Shown here: piece after piece, positions 11,400-23,095 of the stretch
How the letters are laid out: each line of letters begins with the position of its first letter
How positions within the stretch are numbered: position 1 is the first letter of the stretch
Source of the DNA: Antilocapra americana
Taxonomy: Eukaryota; Chordata; Mammalia; Artiodactyla; Antilocapridae
Assembly: GCA_007570785.1 (NCBI GenBank)
Contig: ML664183.1
Location: 14,261,778 to 14,325,777 of the forward strand
DNA length: 64,000 nucleotides
Reading direction: 5' to 3'
Translations under genes and position numbers: made by a program
The notes under the pieces: generated by a model
The model's database searches: none
Seen by the model: the letters and a program-made list of their open reading frames with translations, nothing else
Told to the model about the DNA's origin: nothing

Positions 11400-11950
11400 A
11401 CATTTGTTTTTTGTTATTTATCTGATCCTAGTCCTATGGTTTAAAAAGATTTCTTTTTTGTTCTTGTTTGTGTTTTGGAAAATAATGAAACTGAACATCT
11501 TTTCCTACTTTTTGTCTATTTTAATTTCTCCTTTTGTGAATGTATTATTCATAGTCTTTGGCCATTTTTTATAGTTGATTTGTAAGAGCTCTTTGTCCAT
11601 CCTGTGTGTTACTAAATAGTTTTTTCTAAGTCTTTTACACCTCTATAATTGTGTTATTTTGGTTTTGTTTTTGCTGCCAGGAAGTATTTAATTTCTATGT
11701 AAATTCATTTTCTCCTATGGTTTCTGGCTTTAGTGTCAAGTTAGGAAATGCTTGTTCTACTCTATTGTTTTTTAAAAGTGTTTACTTAGACTTTTGTTTC
11801 ACTTTTGACATTTATTAAAAAATTTAATCTAACTGGAATTGAATTTATGACATTTAATTTTTCCCTTAAGTTTCCACTTGTTCCCAAATTATGTATGAAT
11901 AGCAACTGTTTCCCCTGTGATTTGAAATGCCACATTTATCATACATTTTT
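11400..11950 (-). mobile_element. old L1 ORF2 fragment, left part
   Basis: Antisense L1 ORF2 3' coding sequence, recognised from 'tatagtctttggcc', 'tttgtaagagctctttgtcc', 'tggtttctggctttagtgtc' and 'gatttgaaatgccaca'. It continues at 12352-12665 after an LTR-like insertion. Confidence 0.8.
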
Positions 11951-12350
11951 TGGAGGAGGTCACAGAGAGAACATGACACTTGACCTGCAAGCTGAATCCG
12001 GACAATCAGAAGCTCCCCACCTCCTCTTCTATCCTCAGAATGCATGGACCACCTGCCCTGCCCACCTGGAAGCCCTCAAAGGACACAGCTTTGAGAGAGT
12101 TATGTGTTGAGACCATCTGGAGTGTGTACATGACTAAATTCAGTTCAGACCGCTATATAAACCTTTAAGATTCTGGGGGGGGCAGGTGCAGAGAGCCCCT
12201 CATTTTGCAGCCACTCACAACAAGCATTGTGAGGTCCCTTCCTTATTAAACTTGCCACCCACCAATAGGGAGTGGCTTGCCTTTATATGGGGGGTGGCGG
12301 TGGGCAATTTCACATTGCACGCAGGAAGTTCCCGAGTTTGCAAACCAACG
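11951..12350 (+). mobile_element. solo LTR-like insertion inside old L1
   Basis: About 400 bp of non-L1 sequence separates two colinear L1 pieces. It has LTR-like order on the plus strand: a TATA-type box (ctatataaac, about 12152-12161) and, about 90 bp later, a polyadenylation-type attaaa near 12246. I could not define TG/CA ends or a target duplication with certainty, so class and exact edges are open. Confidence 0.45.
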
Positions 12351-12665
12351 ATACTCTCATGATACTTGAGTCTGCTTCTGGAATTTTCTTTCCTGCGCCT
12401 TGGCAGTTTGTCTTTTCCTATGTTGTTGCTGTGTTGTCACTACTATTGCTAAATACAAGATGTTACTACCCAATAGGGAAAGCATGTGTCCTTTTCCTTC
12501 CATTCCTTTCTCATTTTTGTTATGGTCTTTGCAGATGAACTTGAAAGTAATTTTCGTTATGTTGTAAAAGAATCCTGTTGGATTTTGATTGGAATTGCAT
12601 ACAGTTGGTAGTCTATTTTAAAGAGAACTGACATCTTTACAACACAAAGTCTTTCCATCCATAAA
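12351..12665 (-). mobile_element. old L1 ORF2 fragment, right part
   Basis: Continues the L1 from 11400-11950. It resumes near 'atgatacttgagtctgcttc' and contains 'gattttgattggaattgcat' and 'gaactgacatctttacaaca', ending near 'gaggtatgtct', where a second L1 3' end begins. Confidence 0.8.
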
Positions 12666-13363
12666 CGAGGTATGTCTTTAAATTCATTTTTATTGAAGTA
12701 TAATTGAGAAAATATTGTATTAGTTTCAAGTGTACAACAGAATGATTCAATATTTGTATACATTGCGAAATGATCACCACAGTAATGACATGCATCACCT
12801 TGCATAGTAAGAAAGTTTCTTTTCTTGTGATGAGAACTTTTAAGATCTACTCTCTTAGCAGCTTTCAGATGTGCAATACAGTATAATTAAATAGTCACCA
12901 TGTTGTACATTACATCCCATGACTTATTTTTTAACTGGAAATTTGTACCTTTCAGTTCCCTTTACCCATTCAGCCATACCCACCCCTCATCTCTAATAAC
13001 CACCGAACTGTTCTCTATATCTATGAGATAGACTTTTTTGTTTTGCTTTTTTTTTGTTTTTTAGATTTCTCATACAAATAAAATCATAGGTATTTGTGTT
13101 TCCCTGTCTGACTTACTTCACTAAGCATAATGCCCTTGAGGACTATCCATGTTGTCACAAATGGCCAGCTTTCGTTTTTAATACCTAGAATATTAACATT
13201 GTATGCATTCATTTGTTGATGGACACTTATGTGCTTCTGTATCTTGGCAACTTAAAATAATGCTGCAATGAACATGGGGAGCATATATCTTTTTGAGCTA
13301 GTGTTTTTGTCTTCTTTAGATAAACACCCAGAAGTGGAATTGCTGGGTCATATGGTAGTACAT

Positions 13364-13629
13364 CGGAGAAGGCGATGGCACCCCACTCCAGTACTCTTGC
13401 CTAGAAAATCCCATGGACGGAGGAGCCTGGTAGGCTGCAGTCCATGGGGTGGCGAAGAGTCAGACACGACTGAGCGACTTCACTTTCATTTTCATGCGTT
13501 GGAGAAGGAAATGGCACCCCACTCCAGGGTTCTTGCCTGGAGAGTCCCACGGATGAGGGAGCCTGGTGGGCTGCCGTCCATGGGGTCACGAAGAGTCGGA
13601 CACGACTGAAGAGACTTAGCAGCAGCAGC
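13364..13629 (+). mobile_element. Bov-A2 dimer SINE with target duplication
   Basis: Two Bov-A units in tandem (from 'cggagaaggcgatggcaccc' and from 'ggagaaggaaatggcacccc') end in agcagcagc. A 12-bp direct repeat, atggtagtacat and atggtagtgcat (one mismatch), flanks it at 13352-13363 and 13630-13641. Its GC-rich, little-diverged sequence suggests a young insertion. Confidence 0.95.
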
Positions 13630-15044
13630 ATGGTAGTGCATATCATATGTAATTTTTAACACCAATTTACATTCCACCAATAATACACAAAGTTTCTTTT
13701 CCACATCTTCACACTTTGTCTTTTGGATAACAGGCACTCTAACAGTTATGAGTGATATTTCTTTATGGTTTTGAATAGCATTTCCCTGATAATTAGCGAT
13801 ATTGAGCATCTTTTTATGTTATCTGTTGACCATGTGTATATCTTGTTTGCAAAAATGTCTATTCATATCCTCTGTGCATTTAAAATTGGATTGTTTGGTT
13901 TTTTATTATTGAGTTGTATAAGTTCTTTATATATTTTGGATATTAAACCTTACCAGATATATGATTAGCAAATATTTTTTCCCATGCTCAGGTTGCCTTT
14001 TTATTTTGTTAATAAATGTCTTTGTTATACAGAAGCTTTGCAATTTGATATAGTTCCAGTTGTTTATTTTTGCTTTTGTTATTCTTATTTTTAGTATCAG
14101 GTTGAAAAATCATTGCCAACACCTATGTACTTCAATGAGCTTACTGCCTTTGTTTTATTCTAGAAATTTTACAGTTTCAGGTCTTATGTTCAAGTCTTTA
14201 ATACATTTTGAGTTAATTTTTGTGTATTGGTAGAGCTTTATAATTTGTATTACTGCATATTTCTTTTTACTTTTCTATTTCATTTTCTTTGTTGTTATTG
14301 TAAATGTGGTAGTTTTCTCATTAGTTATCATTGGTAAATAAAAAGACTGATTGAATTTTTGTATATTTATTTTAAAACTAGCTACCTTACTGATATTCCT
14401 TATAGTTCCACAAGTTTTACAGTTTGTTCTCCTGTCATTTAGAGGTATAAAATTATATTAACTAAAAATTATGACAATTTTGCATCCTCCGCTCAAATAT
14501 GTATACCTCTTATTTCATTTTATTGATTAATTACATTGTCTTGAATGTTCAGAACAATATTAAATAATTGTGATGATCTAAGATATCCTTATTTCTGACT
14601 TCAGTGGAAACATTTTCATTGTTTATCCACTAAACGTAATACTGACCTTAATTTTCAATATGTATTTGTTTTATTTATTTAGGCAGTAATAATTCCATCC
14701 TACCTTACAATTTAAAAAAAAATCAGGAATACATTTGGAATTAACCAAATGTTTTTTGGCAGGTAAGAGAGTATATTATGTGAACATTTACTTATATTAT
14801 GTTATCCTTTCAGTCTAGAATGAATTACACTTATTTATGATCTACTACTATCCTTTCAGTGTCTTATTTGATTCTTCTAGTAGCATTTTGTTTAGAATAT
14901 TTGTTGGTTGATATTCACAAGTGAGATTGTTCAGTAGCTTTCTTTTAGTTTAGTTAGATTTAGCAATAGTGTCAGGATGTTTATATCACATATTTGGAAT
15001 ATTTCCTTTTTCTTTACACTGTTCCAGGCCTCAGTAGAAAACTT

Positions 15045-15047
15045 TAT

Positions 15048-15078
<31 letters not shown>

Positions 15079-15081
15079 TTT
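15045..15081. repeat. AT dinucleotide repeat
   Basis: An (AT)n run interrupted by ATAC lies inside the L1 region. Confidence 0.9.
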
Positions 15082-15269
15082 AAATATTTGCTAACAAAAT
15101 GATTCTACCAGGTATTTTTGATAAGCAGCTTTTAAAAGCTTTTTCATGTTCTTCTGGTTTTGGTTTTAGGTTAAGAAAGACTTATTTTAGTCTAATTTTA
15201 TTAAAAGTGATTACTCATACTTTTGTATTACTCTGTTAAAATTTTCTATTAGTGAATTTTGTGCTTGTT

Positions 15270-16395
15270 TTCTTTAAATATGTGTTGTATTTAAATATAT
15301 CATATTTCTTTAAATATATATGATATATTTTGGGTTAAATACTAATCATTTTATGCCAACATTTTGATAAAGAATGTATTTTTCAAGCAGCATACTTTGG
15401 ACAGCAGTAACACAATACTTGGCTGAGTTGCCCACACCGGAGCTAAATTTTACACAACAGCAGCTCTTCCAATTTCTTATATTATTGTATAAGAATAGCT
15501 CAAGATATACAGCTATTTCCTCTTTTTGGAAATCGAAAAGAAAAATTGTCCTTATCATCTTTTGGGGCATACATGAATGTCTATATGCCAATTTCCCCCA
15601 TTTTCTTTCCTTAACCAAGAAGACAAAGCAGCCTTCTGAAAGGATCTGTCTTCATGCAACAGTGAAACCTCATGGGCAGTTTCATAAAGACCTATCTGAC
15701 TTGTGTGGGCATAACCTGGTGGTTGGTGGCCTGGTGCTTCAGGAAGATGACGAGACATCCCAGTATAGAGGAAAAGAAACACGAATAAAGAGAGGGGACA
15801 AAGAACGGCTTCCAATGAACCTGAGAGCAGAATTGACCACAACCTGAACCCAATATGTGACTGAAGGCTCACTAATGATACAGTCACACTTTTCTTGCCA
15901 TCCTATTGCAACTGAGGGATTCACACTGTATCTGAAGTTTCTGGAAGGATTTCCTCACTTATGATTAGAGTCATTAACTTAATACTAGTCTGTGTGGTGA
16001 GTGCTGGTTTTTGTTTTTTTTTTTAACCTGTTACAGAGATGAAAACACAATTTCTGAAGCTGAAATGAAATGTGTATCATAGGGAAAGATTTTGTATCAA
16101 TCTTTAAAAGACTAAAATATGTAATTAGGGTTAAAACGCTTTTTAAAGCATATTTGCTTCAGATATTTGGCTTAGGGAAATAAGCAGAAATAAGGTAAAG
16201 ATTTATATACAGATCAATTTATCTAAACACTACTTCTGTGATATTTATAAGGCCATCACCCAAAAGTGGTGATATGACTGAAGAAATGCAGATTAGTACT
16301 GATAACAAATGAACATAATTCCAAAGTAGTTCAAATTCTATATTAGTCATAAACAACAAAAAATAATTGTGGCTAATGGACAGCAAAGTAATTTG
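15270..16395. other. unclassified DNA with a 157-codon open frame
   Basis: No repeat family recognised. It contains the longest ATG-initiated frame of the window (15374-15847, +). The N-terminal half is rich in aromatic and hydrophobic residues; the C-terminal half is charged (Asp, Glu, Lys, Arg). I see no domain, signal peptide or homologous family. Minus-strand frames overlap it (15346-15618, 15555-15887), which points to low stop density and not to selection on one frame. There is a T-run near 16013-16024. Confidence 0.3.
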
Positions 16396-16399
16396 TTGT

Positions 16400-17148
16400 A
16401 AAGATGTGGGTAGATTATGGATATGAAGGAAAATTTGAATATCTAATTCTTGTTAAAGATGATTCCAAAGTATATGCCCAGTATGGGATTGCTGGGTCAT
16501 TTGGTAGATTTATCCCTAGTGTTTTAAAGGAGAAATCCACAATTCTAGAAGACATGTACCTCAGTGTTCATTGTAGCACTATTTACAATAGCCAGGACGT
16601 GGAAGCAACCTAGATGTCCATCTACAGATGAATGATAAAAAAGAAGTGGTACATATATACAATGGAATATTACTTGGTCATAAAAAATGAATTTGAGTCA
16701 GTCTTAGTGAGGTGGATGAACCTAGAACCCATTATATACAAAGTGAAGTAGGTCAGAAAAAGAAAAAAATATTAATGTATATATACATGGAATCTAGAAA
16801 AATAGTATTGATGAACCTGTTTGCAGGGAAGGAATGGAGATGCAGATGTACAGGATGGACTTATGGACAGTGGGGAAAGGAGAGCATGGGACAAATGAAA
16901 AAGTAGCATCAACTTATATATACTATCTCATGTAAAATAGATAGCTGGTGAGAAGTTGCTATATAGCACAGGAAACCTAGACTGGTGCTCTGTGATGACC
17001 CAGAGGGGTGGGATGGGAGAAGGGGAGGGAGGCTTAAGATGGAGGGGATATATGTATAATTATGGCTGATTTTCACTGTTTATGGAAGAAACCAACACAA
17101 CATTGTAAAGCAATTTCCCTCCAATTAAAAAATACATTAAAAAAAAAG
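16400..17148 (+). mobile_element. L1 3' end, plus strand
   Basis: Sense L1 3' terminus: 'gggattgctgggtcatttgg', 'tgttcattgtagcactattt', 'ggatgaacctagaacccatt', then the 3' UTR with 'aacacaacattgtaaagcaa' and the A-rich tail 'aaaaaaaaga' at 17140-17148. It is 5'-truncated to about 0.75 kb. Internal frames are chance openings in the 3' UTR. Confidence 0.93.
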
Positions 17149-17490
17149 ATGGTTCCAAGACTATATTGGTGATGGGGGGGTCCCCCTTGCAGAAACAAAT
17201 GAAGAGTTATTACAGGGCATTGCCATCAGAATGGATAAGCCCCAAATGTTTTCCATCTTTTAGTCACTTGACTGAAGATTCAAATAATTAGGAAGGAAGG
17301 AGATTCTGAATAGATCATTTAGCCAAGAGGACACAGATGCCTTGAGGAACAGTTTTATCAAGACTTTAGAGAATAGAAAGTGCTAACAAAGATTAGTCAT
17401 CTTTGGGACACAAGAAACTACATTTTCAATTTCCCTTGTGGCTAAATGGGGTTTACCTGACTGAATTCTAGAAAATGCAGTGAAGCAAAG
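17149..17490. other. unclassified DNA
   Basis: Nothing recognisable between the L1 tail and the next LTR-like block. Confidence 0.4.
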
Positions 17491-17756
17491 GTGATGTTCT
17501 CCACCTCTAGGTCTGGCCTGTTAAAACTCCTGCAGAGTTTGTGGTATTCTCTCTGCTTCCTCATCTCTAGGCAGGATATAGAAGGACCAGTGCCAAACTC
17601 AAGAGACCCTGGGGGCATGTTGGATTCAGCACAAGAAGTGGAGTTCCTATGTCACCACCTTAAAGTCACCCACTGAACACCCTAATGGACCATGACATGA
17701 GCGAGTCCTAAACTTTAATGTTAAACCACTGAGATTTGGGGGTTGTTTCAGAAGTT
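17491..17756 (+). mobile_element. MLT1-like LTR fragment, split by BovB tail
   Basis: The end 'ttaaaccactgagatttggg' plus 'ggttgtttcagaagtt' looks like the terminus of an old MLT1-like LTR. It resumes for a few bases at 18099 after a BovB insertion. Confidence 0.45.
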
Positions 17757-18098
17757 TAGTTCAGTTGCTCAGTCATGTCCAACTCTTTGCAGCCCCATGG
17801 ACTGCAGCACACCAGGCTTTCCTGTCCATCCCCAACTCCTGAAGCTTGCTCAGACTCATCAGTGATGCCCTCCAACCATCTCATCCTCTGCTGTCTCCTC
17901 CTCCTGCCCTCAGTCTTTCCCAGCATCAGGGTCTTTTCCAATGAGTCAGTTCTTCACATCAGGTGGCCAAAGCACTGGAATTTCAGCTTCAGCATCAGTC
18001 CTTCAAATTAATATTCATGACTGATTTCCTTTAGGATCGACTGGTTGGATCTCATTGCAGTCCAAGGGACTCTCAAAGAATCTTCTCCAACACCACAG
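17757..18098 (-). mobile_element. BovB 3' tail with 11-bp target duplication
   Basis: Minus-strand BovB tail from 'tagttcagttgctcagtcat' to 'tctccaacaccacag'. A perfect 11-bp direct repeat, tttcagaagtt, lies at 17746-17756 and 18099-18109. This establishes both edges and shows an independent, 5'-truncated insertion of about 342 bp. Confidence 0.95.
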
Positions 18099-18109
18099 TT
18101 TCAGAAGTT

Positions 18110-18479
18110 ATGATACCCTAATGGTGAAAGATGAATGTTCAGCAGCCAAAATTGCCTCCCCACACCTGATTCACTTCAATTTTTGCACTTACATTTTAAG
18201 AATGCAGTGAAGAGTTTACACAGACCACTGCCAATACTTACCTCCCATCTAATTCTCTCACATAATGTATTCCCCCATCTTGTCCTCCGAAATTCTCAGA
18301 AAATTTCTCTCCCACTCCTAGTGCCCACACACCTCTTGTTCTTCAAATTCAGCTTTCTAAAGTTTCACCTTCCTTCTAAAATCAGCATAACAAAAGCTCA
18401 GAATCTCTCCAGGCAAAATAGAGCTCTCCTCTGAGGATGGGAGAGAGACAGAGACAAAACAGCTGTTAGGTAAAGGGGA
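18110..18479. other. unclassified DNA
   Basis: The 99-codon plus frame 18135-18434 is rich in Leu, Ser, Pro and His, as expected from a pyrimidine-rich strand. No domain is recognised. Confidence 0.35.
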
Positions 18480-18690
18480 AAGACTGGGAAAATCCATGCA
18501 TTAATAATATTGTAACATTTATGAGAGTGAAAATTTGTAAACCACCTCAATGTCAAACAATTGGAAAATGGTTAAACAAATTATGGCATACTTGTTACTG
18601 GTTATATGAACAAGATAGATTTAATTTAGTCCCTGTGTTCATGCCATTAATGATAAACAGATTTTGGAAATACAGTTAATAATAGGCTGA
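18480..18690 (+). mobile_element. old L1 fragment
   Basis: Sense L1 3'-region signature: 'ggaaaatggttaaacaaatt', then 'atggcatac'. Short and diverged. Confidence 0.5.
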
Positions 18691-19402
18691 GCTGCACCCA
18701 ACAGGCCTATGAGGTCTACACTTGTTTGGCTTTAAGACCGAAGAGCCTGGAGTCAGCAACACAGACATCAGTAATTTAAAGGATTGGGGAGCTTTTCTGA
18801 AGCAAGTTCCTGCAGCAACATCCCACTGTGTGCAGTAGAAGGCAGGAAGGACTTAGCAGCAGTCTTCGCTCTAGGGGAGGAAGGGGGACTTGCCAATTAT
18901 AGGGAAATTGACATCAGGTGGTCCATTAGTTACCAGGGACACCAGCAGAGGGGCATGCCTCTCACCACCTCTTCGATAAGAACAAGCACCAACTGGGGCC
19001 TATATGTAGGACATTACCTAGAAAGTACTGGGGCAAGTACATAGGAAGGTCAGCCCTGTGCATAAGGTGTAGGTGAAGCAGGCATTGGTTGGGCATGACA
19101 TCCACAGAAAGCAAGAGAACAGCTGTCTTGAGCGGTCCGACCATATATTATACAAAAAGAAAATTAATGGCACAACCTCAAGCGAAAACCTCCAGGTAAG
19201 AAGTGGCATTTTCATATATAATAGTAAAATCTCAATTGAAGGAAAGCTTATATGTATAAATCCTTGTATATGTGTGTGTACAAACTGTTTAAGTGGTTGT
19301 CTCTTAATATTGACATTATAGGTGATTTTTATTTTCTTTTTTATACTTTTCTATATTTTAAAAATGTTATTAAGTGTATTTCTAATAATAAATGGGATTT
19401 AT
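18691..19402. other. unclassified DNA
   Basis: No gene recognised. An 86-codon frame (18784-19044, +) overlaps minus-strand frames and has no known domain. A consensus-like splice donor, ccaggtaaga, at about 19193 has no convincing acceptor partner upstream. Confidence 0.35.
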
Positions 19403-19404
19403 GG

Positions 19405-19625
19405 GGCTTCCCTGGTGGCTCAGCAGTAAAGAATCTGCTTGAGATGCAGGAGACGCGGGTTTGATCCCTGGGTGGGGAAGATGCCCTGGAGAAGGGTATG
19501 GCAACCCATTCCAGTATTCTTGCTTGGAGAATCTCATGGACAGAGGAGCCTGGTGAGCTGCAGTCCATGGGGTCGCAAAGAGTTGGACACAACTGAAGCG
19601 ACTAAACACAACAGCACAGCAGCCT
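19405..19625 (+). mobile_element. Bov-tA SINE
   Basis: Complete plus-strand copy: head 'ggggcttccctggtggctca', B-box-like ggtttgatccc, Bov-A body, and a tail of CA/GCA repeats ('aacacaacagcacagcagcc'). Confidence 0.95.
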
Positions 19626-20783
19626 ATTATTTTAACTTCCTTCATAATTTTCTGCATTTTCCAAGTGTTGATAGAATGTATAATTGGAAAAAAAGCATTA
19701 ATAAATATAGAGTATTGATATCACTGTGTACTGAGAGACTGCCGAATTAGCTTCCTGGTTTAATAGACGTTTGCCTTTCATAGCTCTGTAGATCTAAATG
19801 TGTGTGTGTGTGTATTTATATTATAAATGGATTTTTACAACAAGTGGATTATTTCCAAAGCTCAGTTTATATATACTTTCCTGGACTGTTAACATGGACT
19901 CTAATGAGATGGAGTTCACCTGCCCTTCAATATATAGACACTACAATTTTATCAGATGGCTTTTAAGCAAGCAGATTCATGTCCTTAGAATACAGAGATG
20001 TAATGATTAATAACCCTGGGCCATTCAGTTCAAATGTATTTCATAAATTTGCTGTGCTTTCCTCTTGAAAATAGGGAAATCTATAAAGATATTAAAATGC
20101 AATTTATACTGTGCTTAAAGAAAATAACTTTTGCTCAATACAACACAAGGCCACTGAATGCTAACCCTCTGACATGTGCCCCTCCCTGAACTACCCAATG
20201 CCGTAGAGGGAAGTGAGTGAATTATGTGGGGTGATTTTAATTTAGATTACTAAAACATTTCCATAGACATAGAAGTCTGAGTTGATTAAAGTTTAAACTT
20301 ATCTGATTATAGCACTTATTATATTATGGTTGAAGTTACAGGAAAGTACTTCAATTGATTGGATAATTATGAATAAATAGGAAAGGATATGACTTAGAAA
20401 ATTTGTTTCAATTATTTAAGTGATTCCTATATGAAGGAAATTAAGAAACTGAAGTTGTCTCAACATTGTATCAAATTGCCAGGCAAAGCTTTGAAGATGA
20501 ATGGCTTCATGGTTCCTGCTATGTCTAATTATGTTCCAGACATTGTTTACTTAGTTTAAGAGATAAAAAGATAAAGATAAAAAAACATGTAAATTCAACT
20601 AATAGAAAGGCTCACCTATTGACTATTACATGTCTCTAGCTTATTTCCTCAGCTGTTTTTAGAGAAGTCTCCCAGCAAAGGTATCATTAGTCCTTACCAG
20701 GTCTTCCACACTGAGAGCTTTAGTTTGTTTGCAGCTGTTCTGTTGTTAGCCTTCCTAATTAATGAGCAGGATTAGTGGACAGT
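19626..20783. other. unclassified DNA, about 1.15 kb
   Basis: No gene or repeat recognised, apart from a short TG run at about 19799-19812. Confidence 0.4.
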
Positions 20784-21035
20784 TACAATGGCTACTCAAT
20801 CCAGTGTTCTTGGGGCTTCCCTGATAGCTCAGATGGTAAAGAATCTGCCAGCAATGTGGAAGACCTTGGTTCGATCTCTAGGTAAGGAAGATCCCCCTGA
20901 GAAGGGAATGGCAACCCACTCCAGTATTCTTGACTGGAGAATTCCACGGACAGAGGAGCCTGTGTGGGTCTGTGAGGCTACAGTCTGTGAGGTTGCAAAG
21001 AATCAGACATGGCTGAGCAACTAACACTTTCACAC
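20784..21035 (+). mobile_element. Bov-tA SINE, probably 5'-truncated dimer
   Basis: A full plus-strand unit begins at about 20812 and retains a good pol III B box (ggttcgatctc, 20868-20878). Just upstream, 'ccagtgttcttggggcttcc' reproduces the junction of the dimeric copies, so the element probably starts inside the first unit. The body has a small insertion near 20962. Confidence 0.9.
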
Positions 21036-21750
21036 ATTTAAAAGCACTGACCTCCACGGAGGATGTTCAATAGTGGTCACTGTTTTGAACTCAAACTCAA
21101 TCTGGGAGTTATGGTTCTTGTTCAAAGGCTAAGAAATGAAAGCTTCCTTTATACTGTGAAAGGAATCAGTACAGCAACAAGGACTAAATTAGTGGAAGAA
21201 CTAGAGAGAGAGAGAGCATTTTCTATGGGGAAACTCATTTAAATGTTTCCTCCCTGTCCATGTGCTTAAGTTAACTGTATTGTGACACTGTACATGGATC
21301 TTGTTACAAATTGGGATTAGTTATTATCATAAAATTGTTGGCATCTCCATAAAGGCATGTCTTAAAGAACTCTTTCATCATAACAAAGCTATCATAACAG
21401 AAAGATATCTGATCTGGATGCTCACCCACAGACTATAGACAGAGAAGACAGGTATAAAGATGTTTCTTTAATCTACAATCACTGCTTCTCTAGCCAGTCT
21501 CCCATCAGTGAAACAATGTTCAGCTCCCAATAACAGCCCAATATTGAGCAATTTGTAGGCTTAACATTCCTAATATCTCTTGCTGTTATTTCTTCAGGGT
21601 TCATCTTTTTTTTTTTTAAGTTAATCTTGACATCAATTGATAATGTCAAGCATGACTGTAAGTTGCTTTCACAGAGATTGTAGGACATAAAATTCTCAAA
21701 TTACACAGGTCTGTGAGAGTTTAAGATTGGCAACTTATATTTTTAGGTCA
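21036..21750. other. unclassified DNA
   Basis: No gene recognised. A short purine repeat (gagagagagag) lies at about 21205-21216. Confidence 0.4.
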
Positions 21751-21756
21751 AAAGTA

Positions 21757-21853
21757 AGTTTCCTTCCTTCCTTCTTTCTTTCCTCTCTCCCTCTCTCCTT
21801 TCCTCCCTCCCTTCCTTTCTTGCTTCCTTTTTTCCCCTTCCTTCTTTCCTTCC
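21757..21853. repeat. polypyrimidine (TTCC/TCCC)n low-complexity tract
   Basis: About 95 bp composed almost only of C and T, with imperfect TTCC and TCCC units. Such mirror-like homopyrimidine tracts can adopt triplex structure in vitro; no function is implied here. Confidence 0.95.
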
Positions 21854-22089
21854 ATACGTTACCTTATTCCATATAGGATCTGAGAAAATTTCTGTTCACT
21901 CATTCTAAGCCTTCCTAAATTGCAGGGCTAAAATTTAGAGGAGAAGCATGCCACCTCTGTCTGTTTTGGTCTTTTATTTTCTCCAGTACCTAGGGGAGGT
22001 AGAGGATGGCTCATCTTCCTTCAGCACCTCTGCACCTCTCTGTTGAGGGTCCATGGGTCAAAGCGAGGACAAAAAGAGAGTAGTTCTAA

Positions 22090-22195
22090 ATTATTGAGAT
22101 CTTACTGTGGGATCTTAGACAATTCACTTTTATTCCTTATCTACATGGTGGTAATTATAATGTCTGACTCAGGGTGTTACTGCACCCATCAAAAA
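22090..22195 (+). mobile_element. MIR SINE fragment
   Basis: Weak similarity to the MIR core and 3' part: 'tgtgggatcttagacaattc', then 'atctacatggtggtaat'. Confidence 0.45.
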
Positions 22196-22490
22196 TAATT
22201 ATGACTATACACTTGCCTTGTGAAGTGCCGTGCTTCTGTCAAGGGTTGATACTCTGTATCACTGATATACTTGTGGCATAGAACTACAAGGAAGTGTCAC
22301 TGTTTCTTCAGGGAAAAGAATGCTTACTTGGATGTAGATATAAACACTTGAGCATTGGTAGGGCCTACCAGATTTAGGTTTGGCAAATCAACCAATTCTT
22401 TGTTTTCTTAAATTGGTAATATAAGGCAAATTCATAATAATAATACATTGTATTTTTTGATTCTCCTACTATTTGCTCACTGTTTAAAAT
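22196..22490. other. unclassified DNA
   Basis: Nothing recognised. Confidence 0.4.
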
Positions 22491-22680
22491 GAGTTATTTT
22501 ATTTAAGCCTCCCAAATAAGCTTATCATTAAGATTTTATTATCTCTATTTTTTTCCCCTATGCAGAAACTGAGGCATTGAGAGATTAAGCCACTGGTCCA
22601 AGATCTCACGAGTGATGAAGGCAGTGTTTAAACTGACTTGAAACTCCATGCACTAAACCCCCAAACTTCCTCTGCACATA
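22491..22680 (-). mobile_element. MIR SINE
   Basis: Minus-strand MIR: 'gcagaaactgaggcattgag' and 'aagccactggtccaagatct' are the complement of the conserved MIR core. Confidence 0.8.
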
Positions 22681-23095
22681 TACTATGCATTGTAATAAAA
22701 ATGTGCTTAATATTTAAGCCAAACTTAGGGAGTTTCTGGTTACATATGTCCTTATAAAAGCATTTTTACTCCTCTTTGCTCCCTTAAAACTCATCTAAAG
22801 TAACAAAAGAATGAAAAACAAGGGAAAACAACCCCCTCATATTCAATGAAAGAATAAAATGACCCCAACTGCAACCTGTCCCAAAATGCCCCAGAGTTCT
22901 CTCAAATGTCTCAAACCTAAGGACTCATCCTGTAATTCTTTAGATTCCCAGGATATCATCTATGCTGTGGCAGGACACAGGTCACCAAGTGAGGACTGGC
23001 CCATGGAGACCCACATTGATAGTTCTCATTGGTAGGGATGACTGCTCTAAAAGAAGAGCCTCACTGACATCCCTTTTGGGGGTGGCGGTGTTAAT
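22681..23095. other. unclassified DNA
   Basis: Nothing recognised. An A-rich stretch lies at 22800-22860. Confidence 0.4.

Larger units (their letters stand above)
12676..15260 (-). mobile_element. L1 (L1MA-like), 3' UTR and ORF2, interrupted
   Basis: Starts with an L1 3' UTR in antisense ('tttttattgaagtataattg', then 'aatgatcaccacagtaatga'). It passes through 'cacccagaagtggaattgct' and 'gtataagttctttatatatt' of the ORF2 end, and reaches the RT-region motif 'gcattttgtttagaatattt' near 14885. It is interrupted by a Bov-A dimer at 13364-13629. Coding potential is gone. The 5' edge, between 15200 and 15350, is fuzzy. It appears to have landed in the older L1 to its left. Confidence 0.85.

Noticed and set aside
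13268..13609. 113-codon plus frame
   Set aside because: It is a translation of L1 plus an inserted Bov-A2 dimer.
19186..19202. Consensus splice donor (ccaggtaaga) as an exon end
   Set aside because: No matching acceptor with an open frame or conserved context was seen upstream.
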